Origin: an uncultured Eubacteriales bacterium
Lineage (GTDB): Bacteria > Bacillota > Clostridia > Peptostreptococcales > Anaerovoracaceae
Assembly (NCBI GenBank): GCA_902774265.1
Contig: CACYHR010000025.1
Coordinates: 1-64,000 of the forward strand
Direction of reading: 5' to 3'
Length of the DNA stretch: 64,000 nucleotides
Position 1 is the stretch's first letter. Each line of letters opens with the position of its first letter. The notes under the pieces were generated by a model. The model made no database searches and was not told where the DNA came from. It saw nothing but the letters and a program-made list of their open reading frames with translations. Of this stretch, positions 11,470 to 18,517 are shown piece by piece. A program made the translations under genes and the position numbers.

Positions 11470-12877
11470 CAGATATGAATCACCTCTTTCATCAAGATAT
11501 GCGTCGGACTACATGCTGAGGCTTTTCTCACAGGACAACAGGTACCAGACCTGGAGGCGGCTGTGGGCATCGCTTGCAAGGCATGAGATGGAGCTCGGGC
11601 TGCCGGTCACAGAAGAGCAGGTGGCAGAGCTCGAGGCTCATATCACAGATATAGACTACGAAACAGTAAGGCAGAGAGAGAAGGAAGTGCGCCATGATGT
11701 TATGGCGCACATTTATGCCTATGGAAAAGCCGCGCCGTCTGCTGCGGGGATCATCCACCTCGGGGCTACGAGCTGCTATGTTACAGACAATGCAGATCTG
11801 ATCATATACAGAGATGCACTCCGCTACATAAGAAAGGAGCTTCTCAGGGTCATAGCTAACCTTGCGGCCTTTGCTGACAGATACAGATCGCTTCCGGCGC
11901 TCGGATATACGCACTATCAGCCGGCCCAGCCTGTTACTATCGGAAAGCGCGCGGCTCTGTGGATGCAGGATCTTGTATCTGATATTGAAGAAATAGATTT
12001 TGTGCTGGGATGCATTAGATTCCTAGGCTGCCGGGGCACTACCGGAACAGAGGCAAGCTTCATGGATCTCTTCGAGGGAGATGAGGCGAAGATAGACGAG
12101 ATGAACCGCGGCATAGCATCGGATTTCGGCTTTGCCGGGTGTTTTGATGTGTGCGGACAGACTTATCCGAGAAAGGTCGACAGCAGGATACTGAACGCGC
12201 TGTCCTCGGTTGCCCAGAGCTGCTGCCGCATGGCTAATGATATAAGGCTAATGCAGCACGACAGGCAGGTCGAAGAGCCTTTTGCCAGGGATCAGATCGG
12301 TTCCTCTGCGATGGCATACAAACGCAATCCGATGAGATGCGAGAGGATATGTTCGCTCTCGAGGTATCTTATGGCTGACGCAGCCAACGCTCCGGCGACG
12401 GCTTCTCTTCAGTGGATGGAGAGGACTCTTGATGATTCGGCGAACAGACGGATCTCCATGCCGGAAGGCTTCCTCTGCGCTGATGCAATCATTCGTCTTG
12501 CGCAGAATGTGACGGCAGAACTTCATGTCAATGAGAAAATCGTGGAGAAGACGCTTCGCGAATTCCTGCCGTTCATGGCTACTGAAAACCTCCTCATGGA
12601 GGCTGTAAAGCGCGGTGGGGACAGGCAGGAGCTGCACGAGGTCATCAGGAGGTGCTCTATGGCGGCGACCGCTGAGATGAACAGCGGCGGGGAATGCGAT
12701 CTTCTTGAGAGGCTTATGGATGAAGCGGTGTTCGGACTGAGCAGAGAGGAAATAGAGGATATCATGAAGCCTGAGCTCTACATCGGCAGGTGCTCTGAGC
12801 AGGTAAGTCAGTACCTGGCCAGAATAGCGCCGCTGATCGAGGGTATAAATGAGAGCTCTTCTGTGATAGAGGTATAA
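11462..12877 (+). CDS. purB: Adenylosuccinate lyase
   Basis: Splits adenylosuccinate to AMP and fumarate and also SAICAR to AICAR in purine synthesis. It is a fumarase/aspartase superfamily protein of 471 residues, with the flexible signature loop GSSAMAYKRNPMRCE near residue 280 (family pattern SSxMPxKxNxxxxE; here Ala replaces Pro). THYQPAQP near residue 149 carries the histidine of the active site. The start overlaps the purA end by 8 bases (ATGACTGA). It is the last gene of the glnN operon and is followed by a strong terminator. Confidence 0.94.
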   Translation: MTDRYESPLSSRYASDYMLRLFSQDNRYQTWRRLWASLARHEMELGLPVTEEQVAELEAHITDIDYETVRQREKEVRHDVMAHIYAYGKAAPSAAGIIHLGATSCYVTDNADLIIYRDALRYIRKELLRVIANLAAFADRYRSLPALGYTHYQPAQPVTIGKRAALWMQDLVSDIEEIDFVLGCIRFLGCRGTTGTEASFMDLFEGDEAKIDEMNRGIASDFGFAGCFDVCGQTYPRKVDSRILNALSSVAQSCCRMANDIRLMQHDRQVEEPFARDQIGSSAMAYKRNPMRCERICSLSRYLMADAANAPATASLQWMERTLDDSANRRISMPEGFLCADAIIRLAQNVTAELHVNEKIVEKTLREFLPFMATENLLMEAVKRGGDRQELHEVIRRCSMAATAEMNSGGECDLLERLMDEAVFGLSREEIEDIMKPELYIGRCSEQVSQYLARIAPLIEGINESSSVIEV

Positions 12878-12896
12878 TTCAAATGTTATTGCGGGC

Positions 12897-12927
12897 GGGC
12901 TGTAATGGTCAGCCCCTATTCTTTTTT
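12897..12927 (+). terminator. Rho-independent terminator of the glnN-purB operon
   Basis: GGGCTG (12897-12902) and CAGCCC (12910-12915) form a perfect stem with a seven-base loop, followed after a few bases by a T6 run at 12922-12927. Confidence 0.8.
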
Positions 12928-13031
12928 GAATTGAAACAGCGTAAAATATGCTAGTATATGATATACTTCATCTAACATAATTAACACAAAGCGGAGAATC
13001 CTGAAAAATTGCGGAATAATTTATGAGAAAC

Positions 13032-13060
13032 TTGACAGTTTATTCAAATATAAATATGCT
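13032..13060 (+). promoter_or_regulatory. Sigma-A type promoter ending directly at a repeat tract
   Basis: A perfect -35 hexamer TTGACA (13032-13037), a 17-base spacer and TATGCT (13055-13060, four of six matches to TATAAT). Transcription would begin at about 13066-13068, that is, inside the ACGGA repeat array. No comparable promoter was seen between the array and the next gene at 13301. Confidence 0.65.
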
Positions 13061-13063
13061 CTT

Positions 13064-13140
13064 GAACGGAACGGAACGGAACGGAACGGAACGGAACGGA
13101 ACGGAACGGAACGGAACGGAACGGAACGGAACGGAACGGA
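13064..13140. repeat. Pentanucleotide tandem repeat (ACGGA)15
   Basis: Fifteen perfect head-to-tail copies of ACGGA run from 13066 to 13140 with a two-base partial copy (GA) before. The perfect conservation means it is young or actively maintained, and a tract like this is prone to slippage. It is translatable on both strands as five-residue repeats (NGTER or SVPFR) only because 15 bases equal five codons. The tract begins four bases after a promoter -10 box and is followed by a terminator at 13211-13260. Confidence 0.97.
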
Positions 13141-13260
13141 ATAGCTGCGCCCTTTTGCGTCTTGCGGTAGCGAGGCGCTTGAACCCGGATGCTGCATTCG
13201 CAATGGATAACCGTCGGATCTGACGGGGTCGGTGTACCCTGTCAGGTTCGACGGATTTTT
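13067..13260 (+). ncRNA. Candidate small RNA with repeated ACGGA motifs
   Basis: The promoter at 13032-13060 and the terminator at 13211-13260 would bound a transcript of about 190 nt. Its 5' part is the ACGGA array. Its middle can form a hairpin (GCGCC at about 13147 with GGCGC at about 13175), and the 3' end is the terminator stem. ACGGA fits the ANGGA core that CsrA/RsmA proteins bind, so a protein-sequestering role is possible, though the sites are closer together than in known CsrB-type RNAs. A frame starting at 13023 could encode a repeat peptide instead, but its start precedes the promoter; an in-frame ATG at 13056 lies in the -10 box. Confidence 0.4.
13211..13260 (+). terminator. Strong rho-independent terminator
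   Basis: CCGTCG (13211-13216) pairs with CGACGG (13249-13254) and CTGACGGGG pairs with CCCTGTCAG inside it, giving a long stem followed by T5 at 13256-13260. It separates the repeat transcript from the receiver-like gene. Confidence 0.75.
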
Positions 13261-13300
13261 GATAGTTTATTTTTACGCAGCAAGAAGTGGAACGTATTGA

Positions 13301-13696
13301 ATGAACGTACTTTGTGTAGAACAGAATAGGACCAAGCTCAGACAGATGAGCAAGGATGCAAGAAAACTCGTCCCAGGAGTGTGCATTATCCCTTGTCGAA
13401 ATCCGAACAAAGCGGTAGTTGCGGCAAGAGCCAGAGGCTGCGACGTGCTTATGACTGAAGTTGTCTTCGACGGCTTCAGCATGAACGGAGTCATGCTGGC
13501 GAAGCAGATACAGAATATTAATCCCCGGGTCAGCATCATTTTTATAGCCGACCATGCAGATACATCTGCGGCATACGATGCATGGGAGATAGGAGCCAGT
13601 GCTTTTCTCCTACGTCCGTACGAGAAAGATCAGCTGGCAAAAGCGTTTACCGACCTGCGCTTTGCACCTGTAAAAGAAACGACTGAGGAAGTATAG
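13301..13696 (+). CDS. Receiver-like protein lacking phosphorylation residues
   Basis: The 131-residue product has the size and strand-helix pattern of a stand-alone CheY-type receiver domain (MNVLCVEQN..., CDVLMTEVVFDGFSMNGVMLA, SIIFIADH, AFLLRPYEKDQL). The chemistry is changed: the phospho-acceptor Asp is Glu53, the switch Thr/Ser is Ala83 and the invariant Lys is Arg105. It should therefore not be phosphorylated in the usual way; Glu53 might mimic the phosphorylated state. AAGAAGTGG lies upstream of ATG 13301. It is followed about 230 bases later by a c-di-GMP enzyme, and there is no output domain, so any function would be by protein contact. Confidence 0.7.
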   Translation: MNVLCVEQNRTKLRQMSKDARKLVPGVCIIPCRNPNKAVVAARARGCDVLMTEVVFDGFSMNGVMLAKQIQNINPRVSIIFIADHADTSAAYDAWEIGASAFLLRPYEKDQLAKAFTDLRFAPVKETTEEV

Positions 13697-13925
13697 ATCA
13701 CATAGTTTCTGCTTTCCACTGGTCCGTGTTAAATACGGTAAACATCCATTCGAAAGAGTATGTTACAATAATGCATTGGATAAATTATACTACATATGAT
13801 AAATGTATAGTGTTAATTTCATTATAATTCTGCATATCTGCAGAGAGGATGAAGATATACTGGTTGAATTGATCTCGAGTTTTTTTCCAAGAGGGAAGTA
13901 AAGGAATCTGAAAGAAGGATTGTTT
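13697..13925. other. Intergenic region before the GGDEF/EAL gene
   Basis: A/T-rich, with a TATAAT-like box near 13823 that may serve the downstream gene and an AAGAAGGA ribosome site at about 13911-13917. I see no gene and no recognised riboswitch here. Confidence 0.4.
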
Positions 13926-16900
13926 ATGCATTCGATAAAAACTAAGATAACTGCTATGACGGTCAGTGCCATTGTGATAGTGATGGTCATCGCCATGTTT
14001 TTTGGTGTGACAGCTATACGGGATATTGGAAACCGTGATGCAGAGCAGACATTGCTCCTTCTATGTGAAACAGGCCAGAAAGACCTGAACTACTATTTTC
14101 AGAATGTAGAACAGTCGGTAGAAACAGTATCATCCTTTGTTGGATCTGATTTGAACGGGACAGATGACGAAAGCCTTCAGGCCCATATAGACCGGGTAAG
14201 CGATGTTTTCCAACAACTAGCATATAACACTAATGGCGTGTTGACATATTATTACCGGATCGATCCGGAAGTTTCTCAAAACGTTAAAGGATTCTGGTAT
14301 GTCCATTCAGATGACAATGGATTCCAACAGCACGAGGTGACTGATATTACCGAATATGACACGAATGATACATCCGCTATTGTCTGGTTCACTGTGCCAA
14401 AAGCGACCGGAAAAGGCGTCTGGCTATCACCATATATTACAGATAATCTGGGCGCCCGAGTGATTTCCTATAATGTTCCCGTATTTCATGAAGGGAAATT
14501 TATTGGTGTCATCGGCATTGAGATCGATTATTCCACGATGGCGGAAGTCGTGAATCATATTACTCTCTACAATAATGGATATGCCTTCCTTAATGATGAT
14601 GATGGAAAAATCGTCTATCATCCCCAAATGGATGTCACAACAATGGAAACACAGCCAAAGGTGCCCGATGGACTTCTAAGCAAAGATAAGTATATCCGTT
14701 ACTCTTATGGCGGTGTAGAAAAGCAGGCGGTCTGGCTTCCTTTAAGCAATGGGATGCGTCTCAATGTCACGGTTCCTGTAAATGAGATCAATGCTGCCTG
14801 GTACAAATGGATCGTTGAGATCACGATCGTCTTTTTTGTACTGCTGGCTGTCTTCATCGTATTTATTATGACCTTCACCGGGCGGATCACAAACCCTCTT
14901 TTGAAACTGACAAAAGCTGCTGAACAGATAAGTGAAGGCTATTATGATACAGAGCTGGATTATGAAAAGAACGATGAAGTTGGCGTTCTCACGACATCCT
15001 TCAAGAAGCTCATCAGTAATCTGAATGTATATATCAAAAACCTGAACGATATGGCATATGTCGATACTCTCACAGGAATTGGGAATCGTCTTGCGCTTAG
15101 ACGTGATTACGATTCATATCAGGGTCATGAAGTTACGGTAATGATGATGGATCTGAATGGGTTCAAACTGATCAACGACACACACGGCCATGATGAGGGA
15201 GACCGTGTTCTTCGGGAAATAGGAAAACTGCTCTCAGATACTTTCGGAATGGAACACTGCTATCGATATGGCGGTGACGAATTCCTTGTTATTTTAGAGG
15301 ATGTTCCGAGTTCAGAGTTCAATGAGAAACTAAAATCCCTGGAACAAAACAAGCCTGCCATTGATAATACTACCACTGCCGGTTTCTCTATAGGTTTTAC
15401 CCGTGCATTCGTGAACGATTCAGATATGCTGCGTGATATGATCTCCAAAGCAGATGAAAAAATGTATGAATCAAAGCGGGAGAAGAATCGCAGTAATGCG
15501 TTTGAGTGGGGAATATCTGAACCACAGATGAGGCCTGCTGAGTTTACAGTTAAGGAACTGAAAGAATTCCTTAATGAAATGGCAGGAAAGTATGCGCTGG
15601 CCCGCGTGGTAGACCCGATAGAATGCCGTATTATTGAATTGCAGGATGATGGCAGGATCAATTTGAATGAAAGCTGCTATGGCATATGGAATTCAGAACA
15701 GAAATGTGTCAACTGTTCCAGTGCATTGGCTTGCAGGACCGGATGCTCTCAGGAAAAGGCGGAACATTTCAAAGACAACTATTACTTCGTTCAGTCGAAT
15801 CCGGTAAAACTTAAACTTAAAAGCGGAAGCGTATATGATGCAGTTGTGGAGCTGGTGAATGTTGAGAAAGAGAGTGATGTAGCAGCAAATAACAGAGAAG
15901 CAGAAAATGTAGGTAACAGAGCTGCTCATTACCTTGCTCATCACGACAGTTTGACCAATGTACTCAATGCAGATGCATTTTATGAACTTACCCGTGGGAT
16001 GATAAAAAATAGTCCGGACAAGTCATGGGTAATGATAACCTCAAATATCATGAATTTCAGACTGATCAACACATTGTTTGGGGATCAAAAGGGTAATGAG
16101 GTCCTGGCAAGAACAGCATCAATGCTAAGAGATGTTTCGGAGACTTCGAGAGGTCTATGTGGAAGATTGGGATCAGATCAATTCGCTTTGCTCATTCCGG
16201 GAAGTGTTTATGAGGAAGAACGTCTGCTCTCAATAGCGCAGACACTTGCTGAAATCTATAACAGCGGAATCTACACATTCTATATTCATTTTGGCGTTTA
16301 CAATATTGATGATCCGTCGATTCCGGTATCCGTAATGTGTGGAAGGGCAAATTCGGCACTTCGCACGATTCGAGAGGATCTGACCCATACTGTGGCATAT
16401 TTTGATGATACCATTCATCAGAAGATCGTTATTGAACAAACAGTACTTGGCAGTTTTGAAGAAGCTCTCAACAATGGAGAGTTCAAAATGTATCTTCAGC
16501 CGCTTGTCAGAAAAGATGGGAATGTGATAGGAGCAGAGGCTTTGGCAAGATGGTTCAGGCCGGATGGCACAATGATCATGCCGGGAGATTTCATTGAAAC
16601 TCTTGAAACGGCAGGTCTGATCCATAAACTCGACATGTACATGTGGGAACTTGCGGTGAAGCAGCTGAGTTCATGGAAAGGGACAGAGAAACAAAATCTG
16701 ACAATTTCCGTCAATGCTTCCGCAAAGGATTTTTACAATATTGATGTTGTTCGTGTTCTGACAGAACTTGTCGACAAATATGGTGTGGACAGCCATCTGC
16801 TCAGACTTGAGATCACAGAGACGGCACTTCTTGGAAGTCCGGAAAAATGTGAAAAAATAATATCAGAACTTCAAAAGAAGGGATTCCTTGTGGAGATCGA

Positions 16901-17189
16901 TGATTTTGGAAAGGACAATTCGACTCTGAGTTTCCTGAAAGATGTAAAAGCTGACGTGCTGAAAATCGATATGAGCTTATTACATGATATAAAAAATAGT
17001 GAGCGGAACCGAATCGTCCTGAAGTTTGTGATCAGCATGGCAGATTCCCTGGGTATGGATGTGATCACAGAAGGGGTAGAAACAGAAGAACAGCTTTACA
17101 TACTTACAGAACTGGGCTGTAATCATTTCCAGGGGTTCTACTTCTGCCGCCCTGTTCCGGCAGATGAATTCGAAAGAAAAATAAAGTAA
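13926..17189 (+). CDS. Cache-HAMP-GGDEF-GGDEF-EAL cyclic-di-GMP protein
   Basis: Start at ATG 13926, 8 bases after AGAAGGA; the product is 1087 residues. It has a transmembrane helix at about 8-30, an extracellular Cache-type sensor to about 285, a second helix at about 292-318, a HAMP, and then a GGDEF domain with an intact GGDEF motif (residues 449-453). A linker follows with clustered cysteines (CVNC, CRTGC near residues 593-606), then a second, degenerate GGDEF domain (GSDQF near 749), and an EAL domain with the EAL motif at 871, the DDFG loop and EGVETEEQ. Motifs predict both synthesis and breakdown of c-di-GMP in response to an external signal. The cysteine linker may bind a metal or respond to redox state. 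Confidence 0.9.
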   Translation: MHSIKTKITAMTVSAIVIVMVIAMFFGVTAIRDIGNRDAEQTLLLLCETGQKDLNYYFQNVEQSVETVSSFVGSDLNGTDDESLQAHIDRVSDVFQQLAYNTNGVLTYYYRIDPEVSQNVKGFWYVHSDDNGFQQHEVTDITEYDTNDTSAIVWFTVPKATGKGVWLSPYITDNLGARVISYNVPVFHEGKFIGVIGIEIDYSTMAEVVNHITLYNNGYAFLNDDDGKIVYHPQMDVTTMETQPKVPDGLLSKDKYIRYSYGGVEKQAVWLPLSNGMRLNVTVPVNEINAAWYKWIVEITIVFFVLLAVFIVFIMTFTGRITNPLLKLTKAAEQISEGYYDTELDYEKNDEVGVLTTSFKKLISNLNVYIKNLNDMAYVDTLTGIGNRLALRRDYDSYQGHEVTVMMMDLNGFKLINDTHGHDEGDRVLREIGKLLSDTFGMEHCYRYGGDEFLVILEDVPSSEFNEKLKSLEQNKPAIDNTTTAGFSIGFTRAFVNDSDMLRDMISKADEKMYESKREKNRSNAFEWGISEPQMRPAEFTVKELKEFLNEMAGKYALARVVDPIECRIIELQDDGRINLNESCYGIWNSEQKCVNCSSALACRTGCSQEKAEHFKDNYYFVQSNPVKLKLKSGSVYDAVVELVNVEKESDVAANNREAENVGNRAAHYLAHHDSLTNVLNADAFYELTRGMIKNSPDKSWVMITSNIMNFRLINTLFGDQKGNEVLARTASMLRDVSETSRGLCGRLGSDQFALLIPGSVYEEERLLSIAQTLAEIYNSGIYTFYIHFGVYNIDDPSIPVSVMCGRANSALRTIREDLTHTVAYFDDTIHQKIVIEQTVLGSFEEALNNGEFKMYLQPLVRKDGNVIGAEALARWFRPDGTMIMPGDFIETLETAGLIHKLDMYMWELAVKQLSSWKGTEKQNLTISVNASAKDFYNIDVVRVLTELVDKYGVDSHLLRLEITETALLGSPEKCEKIISELQKKGFLVEIDDFGKDNSTLSFLKDVKADVLKIDMSLLHDIKNSERNRIVLKFVISMADSLGMDVITEGVETEEQLYILTELGCNHFQGFYFCRPVPADEFERKIK

Positions 17190-17212
17190 AGATATTGGAG
17201 CAAAAGACATAC

Positions 17213-17322
17213 AAACCTATACAGAGTGTGCGCGAGACAAGCTCAATGACCACACAGCAACCTACCTCATGGTAAGGTATTATTGCTTGATGAAGATTAC
17301 GAGAAGCGTAAGTCATGAGTAT
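17213..17322 (+). promoter_or_regulatory. S-box-like riboswitch aptamer, copy 1
   Basis: Shares with copy 2 the elements AAACCTATACAGAGTG, GACAAGCTCAATGACC and CAGCAACCTACCTCAT. A stem pairs GTGTG (17226-17230) with CACAC (17251-17255); a pseudoknot pairs CAAGC (17238-17242) with GCTTG (17285-17289). The layout (AGAG joint, kinked helix with AATGA, AGCAACC, AAGGT...) is that of the SAM-I/SAM-IV clan. AAGGTGCTAA is here AAGGTATTAT, so the binding core is altered compared with copy 2. A hairpin at about 17294-17314 could be the P4 helix. No terminator follows it directly. Confidence 0.55.
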
Positions 17323-17440
17323 CATATTAATATCAGAATATCCAGAAGCTTTAGACAAAATTGGCAAAAGCTCGGATAGTACTTCAAATCAGCATTTAAA
17401 AATGCTAAAATCCATATATGCCGAAAAGGCACACATATAA
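17315..17440 (+). CDS. Possible 41-residue peptide between the two RNA structures
   Basis: An open frame from ATG 17315 to TAA 17438-17440 occupies nearly all of the space between the two S-box-like structures and ends where copy 2 begins. It is hydrophilic with no recognised motif, and its ribosome site is weak (GAAGCG). It could be a short regulated peptide, a remnant, or chance. Confidence 0.2.
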   Translation: MSIILISEYPEALDKIGKSSDSTSNQHLKMLKSIYAEKAHI

Positions 17441-17530
17441 ACCTATACAGAGTGCGCGAGAGACAAGCTCAATGACCGCACAGCAACCTACCTCATAATG
17501 GCAAGGTGCTAATGCTTGATCGATAGGGAC
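17439..17530 (+). promoter_or_regulatory. S-box-like riboswitch aptamer, copy 2
   Basis: P1 pairs CCTAT (17442-17446) with ATAGG (17523-17527); P2 pairs GTGCG (17452-17456) with CGCAC (17477-17481); a pseudoknot pairs CAAGC (17464-17468) with GCTTG (17514-17518). The core has AGCAACC and AAGGTGCTAATGC, matching the SAM-I consensus GGCAACC...AAGGTGCTAATTCC. Relative to copy 1, a U-A pair in P2 is replaced by C-G, a compensating change that supports the fold. There is no room for the usual P4 helix, so it is closer to SAM-I/IV variants. P1's 3' strand can alternatively pair with the terminator arm downstream. Confidence 0.7.
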
Positions 17531-17557
17531 CACAAAAGAAGATAATTTATTATCCTG

Positions 17558-17589
17558 TCTCCCTGTCGATAACGATAGGGAGATTTTTT
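17558..17589 (+). terminator. Riboswitch-controlled terminator
   Basis: TCTCCCTGTCG (17558-17568) and CGATAGGGAGA (17573-17583) form an 11-pair stem with a four-base loop, then T6 (17584-17589). The 5' arm (TCCCTGTCGAT, 17560-17570) can instead pair with ATCGATAGGGA (17519-17529), which includes the 3' strand of the aptamer's P1. This is the standard arrangement of a ligand-off switch: ligand holds P1, the antiterminator cannot form and transcription stops. Confidence 0.8.
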
Positions 17590-17681
17590 CATTTGCAACA
17601 ATGACTGGAACAACCATCACTGTCCCTCCGCCCTCTGTATGCATCAATCACATGATCATCGGAGAGGAGGAACAGAAAACG

Positions 17682-17912
17682 ATGAAGAAGAAAAGTATTG
17701 AAAACCTTAGAAACAGCTTTGACGGGAAAGTCTATGTGAGATTCAGCTCAGAAGAGGTATTCCACAGATTCCTGAGTGACGCAGAGTCCGAAGGATACAC
17801 ACTCGGAGGAAAAAGACCGAATATGGCCTGCCGTGCCGGCGGAGAGAACATCCATGTCGTAGATTATGAGAAATATACTAACGGTGATGATGACTACGAG
17901 GAGAAAAGATAA
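17682..17912 (+). CDS. Small hypothetical protein downstream of S-box-like switch
   Basis: Start at ATG 17682, preceded by GAGAGGAGG; the longer frame beginning at 17601 lies just after the terminator and has no ribosome site. The 76-residue product is soluble, with a charged N-terminus, a VYVRFSSEEVFHRFLSDAESEGYTL segment suggesting a small alpha/beta fold, and an acidic C-terminus. I do not recognise it. It overlaps the next gene at TAATG, so the two are translated together and share control by the upstream RNA switch. Confidence 0.65.
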   Translation: MKKKSIENLRNSFDGKVYVRFSSEEVFHRFLSDAESEGYTLGGKRPNMACRAGGENIHVVDYEKYTNGDDDYEEKR

Positions 17913-18103
17913 TGCTGGCTTTATTAGGAAAGGCAGTCCTTGCACTGCTGATAGGTGGAATAATCGGTTTGGCATTTGGGGCTGCTTTTCATGATAATGG
18001 AGAAAGCAGCCGTAGTAATACGAAACGGAATGATATTGACGGCAACGAGGACGATATCATGGATGACATTAGATCCGGAAGCACAGTGGAAAAGTATTAC
18101 TGA
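17912..18103 (+). CDS. Small single-pass membrane protein
   Basis: The 63-residue product begins with a hydrophobic segment (about residues 3-26, glycine-rich: LLIGGIIGLAFGAAF) followed by a hydrophilic, acidic tail. This suits a membrane anchor or a glycine-zipper-like helix. It is coupled to the preceding gene through a TAATG overlap. The function is unknown; the pair has no obvious link to methionine or SAM metabolism. Confidence 0.6.
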   Translation: MLALLGKAVLALLIGGIIGLAFGAAFHDNGESSRSNTKRNDIDGNEDDIMDDIRSGSTVEKYY

Positions 18104-18465
18104 CCCTTTGGATCTGTTTTGAGAGGATTAGCATAACAGACACGATGGATAAATTCGGGATGAAAATCATCATGCTGATTAGTCAGATTATAGAGGAATT
18201 TACTTCGACTGCGATTTTATGTTGCATAAACGTATAGATGAAGAAAGAACAAAAGCTATAAGGTGTCTTATTTTTTGAGGGATACTCAAGTTTCTCTCCC
18301 TCTGTCAAATAAAAGAAGCAAATGATAGTAATAATCATAAAAGGTAAGTGTTTGCCTCGTAGCCAAGGTCCTGAAAAATGTTGGTTCATAAACTGTCAAT
18401 TCACGATATAATAAACTATATACGCGAATAGCATTGCTCGATATCCGAACGGAGGGATAGTTTCC
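18104..18465. other. Intergenic region with promoter for the defence operon
   Basis: No convincing gene. A TATAAT at 18407-18412 is the best -10 box for the operon that follows; its -35 is poor (TTCATA or TTGGTT upstream). A frame of 30 codons from 18145 (MDKFGMKII...) has no support beyond being open. Confidence 0.4.
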
Positions 18466-18516
18466 ATGGGAGACAAGAGAAAACTCAAGCTAGAACGTAG
18501 AAGAAAAAGACTGTAA
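18466..18516 (+). CDS. 16-residue basic leader peptide
   Basis: ATG 18466 is preceded at the ideal distance by GGAGGG (18451-18456). The frame encodes MGDKRKLKLERRRKRL and stops at TAA 18514-18516, one base before the helicase start. The ribosome site is far better than anything directly in front of the helicase gene, so translation of the helicase probably depends on ribosomes terminating here. Nine of sixteen residues are Lys or Arg, which could itself slow translation. Confidence 0.5.
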   Translation: MGDKRKLKLERRRKRL

Positions 18517-18517
18517 T

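Noticed and set aside
13064-13140. CRISPR array
   Set aside because: Units are five bases with no spacers and no cas genes nearby; it is a simple-sequence repeat.
13023-13223. Small plus-strand frame with repeated NGTER units
   Set aside because: Its ATG lies upstream of the only good promoter, it lacks a ribosome site, and the open frame is a by-product of a 5-base repeat. It may still be translated, but the RNA unit explains the layout better.
13040-13555. Long minus-strand frame with SVPFR repeats
   Set aside because: It is the complement of the repeat tract plus the antisense of the receiver-like gene; no promoter, ribosome site or family likeness.
17209-17530. c-di-GMP riboswitch (suggested by the adjacent GGDEF/EAL gene)
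   Set aside because: The GEMM-I and GEMM-II core motifs are absent, while the AGCAACC/AAGGTGCTAA core, P2 and pseudoknot fit the S-box clan.
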